This document shows, one piece after another, positions 33,187-42,900 of a DNA stretch of 64,000 nucleotides (positions within the stretch are counted from its first letter, which is position 1; every line of letters starts with the position of its first letter). The DNA is from HXMU1420-2 sp017643305 (GTDB taxonomy: Bacteria > Pseudomonadota > Alphaproteobacteria > Rhodobacterales > Rhodobacteraceae). Position numbers and translations under genes: made by a program. The notes below the pieces were generated by a model. The model made no database searches and was not told the DNA's origin. It saw only the letters and a list, made by a program, of their open reading frames with translations. The stretch is from contig OZ244249.1 in assembly GCA_965217135.1 (NCBI GenBank), positions 3,906,001 through 3,970,000 on the forward strand, in the 5' to 3' direction.

Positions 33187-34091
33187 AGCACGCCCTCCAA
33201 TCCGCGCAGCCCAAAGGCCGCAACCATCATTCCACTAACGTAAAGCGACACGCCGGCACCATTGTACCAAGGCGCCTTGGCCTTGGGGTCTTGCAACAAG
33301 ACCCGCATGGACAAACCCTGCCCTACTAGCAGCGCGACGATCGCGGCGGCAAAGATCGGTTTGCCCCAGGCAAAGAGCAGCACGGCCACGATCACCTGTG
33401 GTACCGCCATGACCAGACAGGCCAGCCGAGCCGCGCGTTCGGGCCCCAAAACAACCGGCAAAGACCGGATGCCAAGCGCCCGGTCGCCTTTGAGCGCTTT
33501 GAAATCATTCAGCGTCATGATGCCATGCGCGCCCGCGGCGTATAGCGCCGCGATCACCACCACCGGCCAGGTCGGGGCGCCATCAGCCATGACTGCTGCA
33601 CCGGTGAACCATGGCAGACCTTCATAGCAAAGTGCCACCAGCCCCGGCCCCCACCAGCCAGACCGCTTCAGCCGCACGGGTTCTGCGGAGTAGGCCCAGG
33701 CAGCGATCACACCAAATACAGTGGCGCCGAAACCCCAAGGGCCCAATTGCCAGCCGACAAACAGGGCCAGGGCGCTCATTGCCAGTGCAATCCATGCGCC
33801 CCACATGCCCGGAATGCGGCCAGATGGGATTGGGCGGTGTGGTTCGTTAATCAAGTCTACGTGACGGTCGCACCAGTCATTGGCAGCCTGGCTCATCCCG
33901 CAGACAATCGGCCCGGCCAGAATAAGGCCCAGCAAGACCAGCCCGACCCGATCCATCACCGGCTGGCCTGAAGCGACCACGCCACACAGATAGGCCCACA
34001 TCGGTGGGAACCATGTGATCGGCTTGATCAGTTCAAGCGCGGCGAGCGGTTGCGGCCATGTTAATGTATGTAAGCTCGACTGGTCACTCAT
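33183..34091 (-). CDS. bchG: bacteriochlorophyll synthase BchG
   Basis: A 302-residue UbiA-family prenyltransferase that esterifies bacteriochlorophyllide a with geranylgeranyl diphosphate. It has about eight membrane segments and the two Asp-rich loops (ANDWCDRHVDLINEP and LNDFKALKGDRALGI). The ATG at 34091 has no visible Shine-Dalgarno sequence, and a perfect PpsR palindrome ends 1 nt upstream of it. It lies 47 nt downstream of ppsR. Confidence 0.96.
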   Translation of the reverse strand: MSDQSSLHTLTWPQPLAALELIKPITWFPPMWAYLCGVVASGQPVMDRVGLVLLGLILAGPIVCGMSQAANDWCDRHVDLINEPHRPIPSGRIPGMWGAWIALAMSALALFVGWQLGPWGFGATVFGVIAAWAYSAEPVRLKRSGWWGPGLVALCYEGLPWFTGAAVMADGAPTWPVVVIAALYAAGAHGIMTLNDFKALKGDRALGIRSLPVVLGPERAARLACLVMAVPQVIVAVLLFAWGKPIFAAAIVALLVGQGLSMRVLLQDPKAKAPWYNGAGVSLYVSGMMVAAFGLRGLEGVL

Positions 34092-34092
34092 A

Positions 34093-34110
34093 TGTCAACT
34101 TTGGTTGACA
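34093..34110. promoter_or_regulatory. PpsR box directly upstream of bchG
   Basis: TGTCAACTTTGGTTGACA is a near-perfect palindrome fitting TGT-N12-ACA. It begins 1 nt before the bchG start codon and carries TTGACA on both strands. As it lies where a ribosome site should be, it may instead mark the -35 of a promoter reading into bchG. Confidence 0.65.
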
Positions 34111-34138
34111 ACTTGAGTCAATGCAAGTCATTCGAGCG

Positions 34139-35557
34139 TTATCCGTCGCCGGATTTGTCCTCAATCCCGTATTTGTTGAGCTTCACGTAGAGGCTCTGAC
34201 GGGACAAACCCAGCATTTCCGCCGCTGCCGCCCGATTGTTACCGGTCAGTTCAATAGCGGTTTCGATACACATCCGCTCAATCACGTCCGTGGTCTGCGA
34301 TACGATTTCCTTGAGCGACGCGGATCCGACCAGATTCACCACACTGCCAGCCGGCATGGTTTCGGGACGTTCAGGCGCGGCGCGGGCCATGTCCTTGGTC
34401 GATGTATCGCGGAAGATTAGCCCGATTGTCGGGTTGGCCGCATCCGCCAGCAAGGTGGCCGATACTTCCACCGGGCGGCTGACCCCCACTTCGCTGCAAA
34501 GTTTGGTGGCATAACCTTTCAATCCGCCCTCGCGCGCACTGTTGTCCAGCAACACGTTCAGGTCCACCTGACCGCGCAGCAGGTTGTCCGCAACCGAACG
34601 GCCCTTGATATCCGCCGAGCTGGCCAAATCGACCATCCGCAAGAATGCTTCGTTGGCGTGGCGGATGACCCCCTTGCCATTAACAAAGATAATCGCCTCT
34701 GGCCCGCGTCGAAACAGTAGGCCAAGGTTCTCGACCAGTTGGTCACTGACGGGCACTTCGGTATCGCCCGTATCCAGCCGACAGATCAGCATACGCTGCC
34801 CGCCAGCCCGGAATCCCACCGGCGCGATTCCGATCTCCTCCCCGGACTTGCGTGGTTGGGCAACAATCCGTGCGCTGTCTTCGGCCGACGCCAAGGCAAA
34901 AATGTTTTTCACAAACTCGGCGCGGTTGCGGTTCTTGAATTCCGCGGCAAAGGATTTGCCCTTAAGGGCGTCCCGCGTACTGCCAAGAATAGTGGCGGCG
35001 GCTTCATTCAAATCCTGGATCTGACCCGAGGCAACCTCGACCAGCACAAAAGCCTCGCGCGCGACGCTCATCAGCATCCGGTAGCGGGCATCATATTCGC
35101 GTTGTTCTTCGTAGCCCTGTTCAAGTGCCAGCTGTGCATGCACCAGCTTTTGCTGAGTTTCGACAACGTGGCCCAGATCCTGACCCAGCATCAGAATGGT
35201 ATCTTCAGCACGGTCGCTTTGATGGACCGAATATTTGACAGGATACTGCCATTCCTGGCCGTCGCAGTGGTTTAGCTCAACCCGCATAACCTGGGACCCG
35301 GACCTGCGGCCACTGAGCACCCTCTGAAACTTGGGCTCGCATTCTTCGGTCAGGTAATCCGCAAGGTTGTTTCCAACCCAGTGATCCAAGGAGGTTACAG
35401 GCAGGTTGCCTTCGTTAACCACTGCTGACATCACAACGCCCTTGCGATTGATCGCAAGAGCAATATCAGCCACCTCGTGCAGGATCTCTGCCAGAAACGC
35501 AGGCTCGATGATCGGCAAAGAATCCGCCAACCAAGGATGTCCTTCGCCCGAACTCAT
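34139..35557 (-). CDS. ppsR: photosynthesis repressor PpsR/CrtJ
   Basis: A 472-residue repressor of bch, crt and puf genes: N-terminal PAS, Q-linker, two PAS domains, and a Fis-type HTH (LTGNNRAAAAEMLGLSRQSL). Both redox cysteines known from Rhodobacter PpsR/CrtJ are present: Cys259 in QRMLICRLD and Cys430 in IERMCIETAIEL. This is the canonical copy of the photosynthesis cluster. It lies 38 nt downstream of ppaA in the same direction, the usual ppaA-ppsR pairing. Confidence 0.96.
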   Translation of the reverse strand: MSSGEGHPWLADSLPIIEPAFLAEILHEVADIALAINRKGVVMSAVVNEGNLPVTSLDHWVGNNLADYLTEECEPKFQRVLSGRRSGSQVMRVELNHCDGQEWQYPVKYSVHQSDRAEDTILMLGQDLGHVVETQQKLVHAQLALEQGYEEQREYDARYRMLMSVAREAFVLVEVASGQIQDLNEAAATILGSTRDALKGKSFAAEFKNRNRAEFVKNIFALASAEDSARIVAQPRKSGEEIGIAPVGFRAGGQRMLICRLDTGDTEVPVSDQLVENLGLLFRRGPEAIIFVNGKGVIRHANEAFLRMVDLASSADIKGRSVADNLLRGQVDLNVLLDNSAREGGLKGYATKLCSEVGVSRPVEVSATLLADAANPTIGLIFRDTSTKDMARAAPERPETMPAGSVVNLVGSASLKEIVSQTTDVIERMCIETAIELTGNNRAAAAEMLGLSRQSLYVKLNKYGIEDKSGDG

Positions 35558-35595
35558 TTTTCTATTGTCACCAACTTATCTGGGTTGGGCCCTGC

Positions 35596-36327
35596 TTATC
35601 CCAAACCCGCAAGAGCAACTTTGAAATCAGAAGTGATCAAGTCTGCGCCCGTGTTTTCCATTGACGGTTTCGACAATTCGGCAATTTGGCCGCCAATCAC
35701 CAAGCGCGGCGGCCTCTCAATTTGGTTTCGGACCTGAGAAACAAATTGGACTGCCGAGTCAAGGGTAAAGCTATTGGCTGCTGATATCAAAACTGCGTCA
35801 TACGCTCCGTTCGCAAGCGTTCGGATCATAGCCTGCGATGAGGTTCCAGTCTGCACTTTCACCGAGCAGCCCCAGCGCCGCAACTGCGACGCCAGAACGA
35901 TTGAGCCGATCATATGCTGTTCGTTCGGCGCAGTCGCGACCATCACGTGCAGCCGGGCCGGACCAGACCGGATGTCCCATGCGTCGTTAAGTAGCTTGCA
36001 AAGCGCATGCATCCGGGCACCCACCAGCGTGACATCCACAAAGCTCAGATTGTCGGCCACCCACAAGGCACCCGCACGCCGCGCCACTTCGGGGATACAA
36101 GTATCGATCACGCAAGATGGCGTCAGACCCGGCAGGGCCAGAAAGGAGTGAATTTTGCTTGAATAGACTTCCTCGGCCGCCAGAGAGATATCGAACAAAC
36201 GATCGACAAAGACAGTTTCTGCAGGGACCGCGGGTTTTTCTAGACGCGCCAGCACTTGGGTCGCAAAGGCTTCCAACTTGCCCTTGTCCAGCGCGCGCTC
36301 CACTTGTGATGCTGGTCGGTTTGTCAT
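35596..36327 (-). CDS. ppaA: B12-binding antirepressor PpaA/AerR
   Basis: A 243-residue regulator with a helical N-terminus and a C-terminal cobalamin-binding Rossmann-like domain (HVMVATAPNEQHMIGSIVLA, LRRWGCSVKVQTG, YDAVLISAAN). The family binds cobalamin in a light-dependent way and counteracts PpsR/CrtJ. ATG 36327 was chosen (AAGGTG upstream); the frame extends to 36438 but that part overlaps the promoter and PpsR box. First gene of the operon toward ppsR and bchG. Confidence 0.92.
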   Translation of the reverse strand: MTNRPASQVERALDKGKLEAFATQVLARLEKPAVPAETVFVDRLFDISLAAEEVYSSKIHSFLALPGLTPSCVIDTCIPEVARRAGALWVADNLSFVDVTLVGARMHALCKLLNDAWDIRSGPARLHVMVATAPNEQHMIGSIVLASQLRRWGCSVKVQTGTSSQAMIRTLANGAYDAVLISAANSFTLDSAVQFVSQVRNQIERPPRLVIGGQIAELSKPSMENTGADLITSDFKVALAGLG

Positions 36328-36409
36328 GCAGACACCTTGAGGCCGATCAGAGCTAATGTCCGTCCGCCGCATCCGGCAACAGAAACAGGCATTCAGCAAC
36401 CTGGCGCGT

Positions 36410-36450
36410 ATTGTCGCCTGACTTTGGTATTTTGTCAATTTTTTCGGACA
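36410..36450 (-). promoter_or_regulatory. ppaA promoter with overlapping PpsR box
   Basis: On the minus strand TTGACA (36438-36433) and GACAAT (36415-36410) are 17 nt apart, a good sigma-70-type promoter for ppaA. The PpsR box TGTCAATTTTTTCGGACA (36433-36450, TGT-N12-ACA) covers the -35, the position expected for repression. Confidence 0.6.
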
Positions 36451-36562
36451 TGTTGGTAATCGCTATTTTTAATTCAAAATTATTCACAATACTTTCAATT
36501 ACTTAAGGAAACTCACCCGGAGAAGCATCTAAGGCCTCACACTCCCTTACCCTTTTTTATAG

Positions 36563-36603
36563 TGTAAGTTTCAATTGACACTTCTGGTTTCCTCCACTTA
36601 CGT
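36563..36603 (+). promoter_or_regulatory. bchF promoter with overlapping PpsR box
   Basis: TGTAAGTTTCAATTGACA (36563-36580) fits TGT-N12-ACA. Its last six bases, TTGACA, form a consensus -35, followed after 17 nt by TTACGT (36598-36603) as a possible -10. This would drive the bchFNBHLM-lhaA-puh operon under PpsR repression. The AT-rich region 36450-36560 between the two divergent promoters shows nothing else certain. Confidence 0.62.
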
Positions 36604-36630
36604 TCTCTGTAAATCACCAGGGAGGCGATC

Positions 36631-37119
36631 ATGGCAAACCATGCCATGACCAATCACAGCGCCCAACCGCTCTACACGCAAGAGCAACGGGAACGCAGAG
36701 ACCAGACATATTGGACTACGGTACAAGGTGTCCTGGCACCGTTGCAGTTTGTGGTGTTCCTTGTCTCGCTGGCGCTGGTGGTGAACTACCTGATTTCGGG
36801 CTCAGGGTATCATGCGGCAACCGTGTCGATCGTGCTGAAGACCTTCGTGCTGTATCTGATAATGGTGACCGGAGCGATCTGGGAAAAAGTTGTCTTTGGG
36901 CAGTACCTGCTGGCGCCAGCCTTCTTCTGGGAAGATGTTTTCAGCTTCCTCGTGATCGCGCTACACACAGCATATTTACTTACACTTTCAATGGGTTGGC
37001 TGGATTCTGAGCAACTGATTGCGCTGGCTTTGGCCGCCTATGCGACCTATGTGGTCAACGCCGGTCAGTTCCTGTTCAAACTGCGGCGCGCACGACTGGA
37101 AACGGCGGACAGCGCATGA
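36631..37119 (+). CDS. bchF: 3-vinyl bacteriochlorophyllide hydratase BchF
   Basis: A 162-residue membrane protein that hydrates the C3-vinyl group on the way to bacteriochlorophyll a. It has the family start RRDQTYWTTVQGVLAPLQF and four hydrophobic segments. A GGGAGG ribosome site precedes ATG 36631. First gene of the long plus-strand operon; its stop overlaps bchN (ATGA). Confidence 0.96.
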   Translation: MANHAMTNHSAQPLYTQEQRERRDQTYWTTVQGVLAPLQFVVFLVSLALVVNYLISGSGYHAATVSIVLKTFVLYLIMVTGAIWEKVVFGQYLLAPAFFWEDVFSFLVIALHTAYLLTLSMGWLDSEQLIALALAAYATYVVNAGQFLFKLRRARLETADSA

Positions 37120-38393
37120 CGATCCAGCCCAAATCTCTCAGCAGTTGCGCACAAGCCCCGGTGCTCAAGGAACGGGGCCAGCACGAGGTGTTTTGCGGGC
37201 TGACTGCCATCATCTGGCTACACCGAAAGATGCCAGATTCCTTCTTTCTGGTGATCGGGTCGCGCACCTGTGCGCACCTGTTGCAAAGCGCCGCCGGGGT
37301 GATGATTTTCGCCGAGCCGCGCTTTGGTACAGCGATTCTCGAAGAGACCGATCTGGCTGGAATGGCTGACGCCCAGCAGGAGATCGACCGGGAGGTTGAG
37401 CGGCTTCTGTCAAGAAGAACTGACATAAGACGGCTGTTTTTGGTGGGATCCTGCCCATCCGAGGTCATCAAGCTCGATTTGTCCAAAGCGGCAGAGCGAC
37501 TCAACGCCATTCACGCCCCCCAAACACAGGTTTTCAACTTTTCCGGGTCAGGTATCGAAACCACGTTTACGCAAGGCGAAGACGCCTGCCTGTCAACGCT
37601 TGCTGACGGTTTGCCACAGGATAACGCGCATCAATTGATCATCGCGGGGGCGCTGCCCGATGTGGTGCAGGACCAGATGCTGGACCTGTTGTCTGCCATT
37701 GGGCTGTCGGACGTAAAACTGCTGCCACAGCGCACTGCCCAAGACAATATCGGGATCGGTCCGAATACCCACGTCGCCTTTGTGCAGCCTTTCCTCGGGG
37801 ACACGCATGACACCGTTTTGCGGCGTGGAGCAAAACCGATCTATGCCCCTTTTCCGTTTGGGGAACTGGGCACAACCGCCTGGCTCAAGGCTGTCGCGGG
37901 CCGGTTTGGTATCGACCCGGCGGTGGTCGACCGGGTGACCGAGGCCCCGCGTGCCCGCGCCCGCAAGGCCGTGGCGGCCATGCGCGAGGATCTGGCGGGC
38001 AAGCGCGTCTTTCTGATGCCAGACAGCCAGTTGGAAATTCCGTTGGCCCGGTTCCTGTCGCGCGAATGCGGGGCAGAATTGATCGAGGTTGGCACCCCTT
38101 TCCTGCATCGCAGCCTGACCGAACCGGACCTGTCTGAAATCGCCCCCGGCCCGGTGATTGCCGAGGGTCAAGACGTGGAAAAGCAGCTGGACCGCGTCCG
38201 CGCCGCCCGCCCTGATCTGACAGTCTGTGGCCTTGGTTTGGCCAACCCGCTAGAGGCCGAAGGCCTGGCCACGAAATGGGCGATCGAGCTCGTCTTTTCC
38301 CCCATTCATTTCTACGAACAGGCCGGTGATCTGGCTGGGCTGTTTGCCCGCCCCTTGCGCCGCCGCGCCTTACTGAAGGTGGCCGCAGAATGA
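37116..38393 (+). CDS. bchN: dark-operative protochlorophyllide reductase subunit N
   Basis: A 425-residue nitrogenase-like NB-subunit. The Cys ligands to its 4Fe-4S cluster are visible early in the chain (SSCAQAP, VFCGLTAIIW) and in FLVGSCPSEVI. With BchB it forms the catalytic heterotetramer that reduces ring D of protochlorophyllide using electrons from BchL. The bchB start overlaps its stop. Confidence 0.97.
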   Translation: MTIQPKSLSSCAQAPVLKERGQHEVFCGLTAIIWLHRKMPDSFFLVIGSRTCAHLLQSAAGVMIFAEPRFGTAILEETDLAGMADAQQEIDREVERLLSRRTDIRRLFLVGSCPSEVIKLDLSKAAERLNAIHAPQTQVFNFSGSGIETTFTQGEDACLSTLADGLPQDNAHQLIIAGALPDVVQDQMLDLLSAIGLSDVKLLPQRTAQDNIGIGPNTHVAFVQPFLGDTHDTVLRRGAKPIYAPFPFGELGTTAWLKAVAGRFGIDPAVVDRVTEAPRARARKAVAAMREDLAGKRVFLMPDSQLEIPLARFLSRECGAELIEVGTPFLHRSLTEPDLSEIAPGPVIAEGQDVEKQLDRVRAARPDLTVCGLGLANPLEAEGLATKWAIELVFSPIHFYEQAGDLAGLFARPLRRRALLKVAAE

Positions 38394-39901
38394 AACTTGC
38401 TGTGTGGACATATGAAGGCCCGCCTCACGTTGGGGCGATGCGCGTGGCGACCGCCATGAAGGGACTGCATTTTGTTTTGCATGCGCCGCAGGGCGACACA
38501 TATGCCGATCTGCTGTTCACCATGATCGAACGGCGCAATCATCGCCCGCCAGTCAGCTACACCACCTTCCAGGCTCGCGATCTGGGTTCGGATACGGCCG
38601 TGCTGTTCCGGGATGCTGCACAGGCCGCCTATGACCGGTTTCAGCCACAGGCGTTGATGGTGGGGGCGTCCTGCACAGCTGAACTGATCCAGGACGATCC
38701 CGGTGGTCTGGCCGAAGCGCTGGGCCTACCCGTGCCGGTGATCCCGCTGGAGCTGCCCAGCTACCAGCGTAAAGAGAACTTTGGCGCCGACGAAACCCTT
38801 TTGCAGATCGTGCGCGCGCTGGCCCGCCCGATGGCGAGGACGGCTCACGTGTCGTGCAACCTGGTGGGCCCAACGGCTCTGGGGTTCCGGCATCGCGACG
38901 ACATCACCGAGGTGACTGCGCTGCTGGAAGAAATGGGCATCGCTGTCAACGTTGTTGCGCCTTATGATGCAACCCCCGCGGACATTGCCCGGTTTGGAGC
39001 CGCGCATTTCAACGTACTTATGTATCCTGAGACGGGAGAAAGCGCCTGCCGCTGGCTGGAGCGGAACCTGGATCAGCCCTATACCAAAACAGTGCCTATC
39101 GGGGTTGGCGCGACCCGCGATTTTGTCGACGAAGTAGCCCAACTGGCTGGTGTCGCACCGCGGCTGGACACCAGTCGCCTGCGCTTGCCTTGGTATTCGG
39201 CCAGTGTTGACAGCACCTACCTTACCGGCAAGCGGGTCTTCGTGTTTGGTGATGGCACCCACGTGGCCGCAGCGGCCCGTATTGCGCGAGACGAGATGGG
39301 GTTTCAGGTTGTCGGGCTAGGCTGCTACAACCGCGAAATGGCCCGGCCGATCCGCGCATTGGCGCGCGATTTCGGGGTCGATCCGTTGATCACCGATGAT
39401 TATCTAGAGGTAGAGGCTCGGATCGCCGATCTTGCGCCTGAAATGATCCTCGGGACCCAGATGGAACGCCATATCGGCAAGCGCCTGGGCATTCCCTGCG
39501 CCGTGATTTCAGCCCCTGTGCATGTTCAGGATTTCCCAGCGCGGTATTCCCCTCAGATGGGGATTGAAGGCGCGAATGTGATTTTTGACACCTGGGTGCA
39601 TCCGCTTGTCATGGGTCTGGAAGAACATCTGCTGCACATGTTCCGCGAGGACCCTGAATTCAATGACGATGCGGGGCCGTCACATCACGCTCATGGCGCC
39701 CGCCCACCCGAGGCTGCAGCGCAGGCAAACGGGTCGGCTAATGTGATCTGGATGGATGAAGCCGAACGCGAATTGCGAAAGGTTCCGTTCTTTGTGCGCG
39801 GCAAGGCTCGCCGCAATACCGAAGCCTTCGCCGCCGAACGCGGCCAGGCAGAGATTTCAGTGGAAACCCTATATGAGGCCAAAGCGCACTATGCCCGCTA
39901 A
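38390..39901 (+). CDS. bchB: dark-operative protochlorophyllide reductase subunit B
   Basis: A 503-residue partner of BchN. It starts MKLAVWTYEGPPHVGAMRVA, as in the family, and has the conserved core VGASCTAELIQDDPGGLAEA and a C-terminal helical protoporphyrin-like domain (WMDEAERELRKVPFFVRGKA). The stop overlaps bchH by 11 nt. Full length. Confidence 0.97.
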   Translation: MKLAVWTYEGPPHVGAMRVATAMKGLHFVLHAPQGDTYADLLFTMIERRNHRPPVSYTTFQARDLGSDTAVLFRDAAQAAYDRFQPQALMVGASCTAELIQDDPGGLAEALGLPVPVIPLELPSYQRKENFGADETLLQIVRALARPMARTAHVSCNLVGPTALGFRHRDDITEVTALLEEMGIAVNVVAPYDATPADIARFGAAHFNVLMYPETGESACRWLERNLDQPYTKTVPIGVGATRDFVDEVAQLAGVAPRLDTSRLRLPWYSASVDSTYLTGKRVFVFGDGTHVAAAARIARDEMGFQVVGLGCYNREMARPIRALARDFGVDPLITDDYLEVEARIADLAPEMILGTQMERHIGKRLGIPCAVISAPVHVQDFPARYSPQMGIEGANVIFDTWVHPLVMGLEEHLLHMFREDPEFNDDAGPSHHAHGARPPEAAAQANGSANVIWMDEAERELRKVPFFVRGKARRNTEAFAAERGQAEISVETLYEAKAHYAR

Positions 39902-42900
39902 GCGCTCCATATCAGCCCCTTACCGCGTGGTGATCGTGACGCTCGATTCCCATGCCACGGGGCCGTGTGAGCGCGTAATGCCGCGATTGGTTGCGGATTA
40001 TCCGGGCCTGGAGGTGCAGGTTTTTGCCGCCGCCGAATGGGGCGAGAACCCCGAGGCCCTGGAGGCCGCCAAACAGGCCGTGGCGCAGGGCGATATCGTG
40101 ATCGCCAACCTGCTGTTTCTGGAAGAACATATCAAAGCGATCCTGCCTGCGATGCAGGTCCGTCGCGACCAGTGCGATGCGATGATCGGTATTATCGCTG
40201 ACGCCCAGATCGTCAAACTTACCCGGATGGGCACGCTGGACATGGGCGCACCCAGTTCGGGTGCACTCCGACTACTGAAACGGTTGCGGGGGTCATCCAA
40301 ACCTTCCACCGAAACCGGACAGCGCAAGATGAAGCTGCTGCGCCGGCTGCCACAAATCCTTCGGTTCATTCCGGGCAAGGCGCAGGACCTGCGCGCGTGG
40401 TTCATCACCATGCAGTATTGGCTGGGCAGTTCCGACGATAATATCGAAGCTTTGGTGCGGTTCCTGCTTTCGCGCTATGCGGACCGGCCGGATTGGAAGG
40501 ACACGCCTGCGCCCGAGCCGCGCGACTATCCCGATACCGGGCTATATCACCCCGATTTGCCCCAGCGCATTACCACCAAGCTGGCCGATCTGCCGGGTCC
40601 GGCCAAGCCACGCGCAACCGTCGGGCTTTTGATGATGCGGTCGTATGTGCTGAGCTCGGATACCGCGCATTACGATGCTGTGATCCGCGCGCTGGAAGCG
40701 CTTGGTCTGCGTGTGATCCCGTCTTTTGCTGGGGGGTTGGATGCGCGGCCCGCGATTGAGACCTATTTCCAAAAGGGCGGCACCCGACAGATTGATGCTT
40801 TGCTGTCGCTCACTGGTTTTTCCCTGGTTGGCGGCCCAGCGTATAACGACAATGAAAACGCCGTCAAAGTCCTGACATCGCTGGATATTCCCTATATCGC
40901 TGCGCACCCGCTGGAGTTTCAGACATTGGAACAGTGGGAGGCATCAGCGCAAGGCCTGGGGCCCATCGAGACTACGATGCTCATCGCCCTGCCTGAGTTG
41001 GACGGTGCCACCGTGCCCACGGTTTTTGCCGGTCGGCATGGCGAAGGGGTGACAGCGGATGGCAAGGCCAATCATCCCTCCAAGGCGATGGCCCCTGCCC
41101 CGGAACGGGTTGAGATGCTGGCTGCGCGGGTCGATCGCCTGGCCAGGTTGCGCCGGTCGAAACCACAGGACCGTAAGCTGGCCATCGTGCTCTTTGGGTT
41201 CCCGCCCAATGCGGGCGCGGCCGGAACCGCAGCGTATCTGGATGTCTTTGCATCGCTGCACAACACGCTGCAGGCTTTGAAGGGCGAAGGTTATGATCTG
41301 GAGCCGCCTGAAACGGTGGAAGCGCTGCGCGAGGCGGTTCTGGGCGGCACAGCCAAAACCTATGGACAGGAGGCTAATGTCGCTGCCCGCGTGCCGGCCG
41401 ATGACATTGTTCGGCAAACCCCCTGGCTGGATGAAATAGAGGCCAATTGGGGGCCTGCTCCTGGCCGGGTCCAAAGCGATGGGCGCGACGTGTTCATCCT
41501 AGGTAAGCAGTTTGGAAAAGTCTTTGTCGGATTGCAGCCGGGCTTCGGCTATGAGGGCGACCCGATGCGCCTGTTGTTTGAGCACAGCTTTGCGCCCACC
41601 CATGCCTTTGCGCAGTTTTACCTTTGGCTGCGCAACAGCTTTGACGCTGATGCGGTACTGCATTTCGGCATGCATGGCGCGCTGGAGTTCATGCCGGGTA
41701 AACAAACGGGCCTGAGCGGTGCGGATTGGCCTGACCGCTTGATTGGCGATCTTCCCAACATCTATCTCTATGCCGCCAACAACCCATCCGAAGCGACATT
41801 GGCCAAGCGCCGCGCGGGGGCCGTGACAGTCAGCCATCTGACGCCACCACTGGCCAGCGCGGGGCTGTACAAGGGGTTGGCGGAACTGAAGGACAGCCTG
41901 ACGCGTTGGCGGGAAATGGCTCCCGATGCGCCGGACCGTACGGATATGGAAAGCCTGATCGCGGATCAGGCCGAAGCGGTGGACCTGGGAGGCCGCGCGC
42001 CAGAGGATCTTTGGCGGGCCTTGCTAGAAACCGAAGGCGCGCTGATCACAGAAGGTCTGCATGTTGTGGGCCAGCCGATGACGGATGCCGAGCGGGCCGA
42101 ATACCTGGACCACATGCCCGAGGTAAACGGGGAAACCCGCGCCGAGCTCAACACAAAGCTGGCGGACGAAACCGAGCTCCCCGCGCTGCTGCGTGCATTG
42201 GGCGGTCATTTCACTCCACCGGTGCCAGGTGGCGACCTGTTGCGCAACCCAGACATTCTGCCAACGGGACGCAACATTCACGCGTTTGACCCATTTCGCA
42301 TGCCAACAGCCTATGCCTGTCAGGACGGTGCCAAACAGGCCGAGCTGCTGTTGAAAACGCACAAGACCCTGCCGCGCAGTGTGGCACTGGTGCTGTGGGG
42401 CAGCGACAATATCAAGTCCGATGGCGGCCCAATCGCCCAGGCGCTGGCGCTTATGGGGGCCAAGCCGCGCTTTGACAGTTTTGGTCGCCTGTCTGGCGCG
42501 GATCTGATCCCACTAGAAGAGTTGGGCCGCCCTCGCATCGACGTGGTGATGACACTGTCTGGCATCTTCCGGGATCTTTTGCCTTTGCAAACCCGCCTGC
42601 TGGCGCAGGCCGCGCTGCAGGCCGCGCAGGCTGATGAGCCACTGGATCAGAACTTTGTCCGCGCCAATACACTGGCCTACGCCAAAAAGATGAACGTGCC
42701 GCTGGAGAATGCTGCGTTGCGCGTCTTTTCCAATGCCGAGGGCGCCTATGGTTCCAATGTCAACCAGCTGGTCGACAGCCTCGCGTTTGTTGACGAAGAC
42801 GAATTGGCGGACGCTTATGAGGCGCGCAAAGGCTATGCCTATGACGTCACCGGCAAGGCGCACAAAAACACCGACCTGCTGCAGCAGACCATGAAGGATG

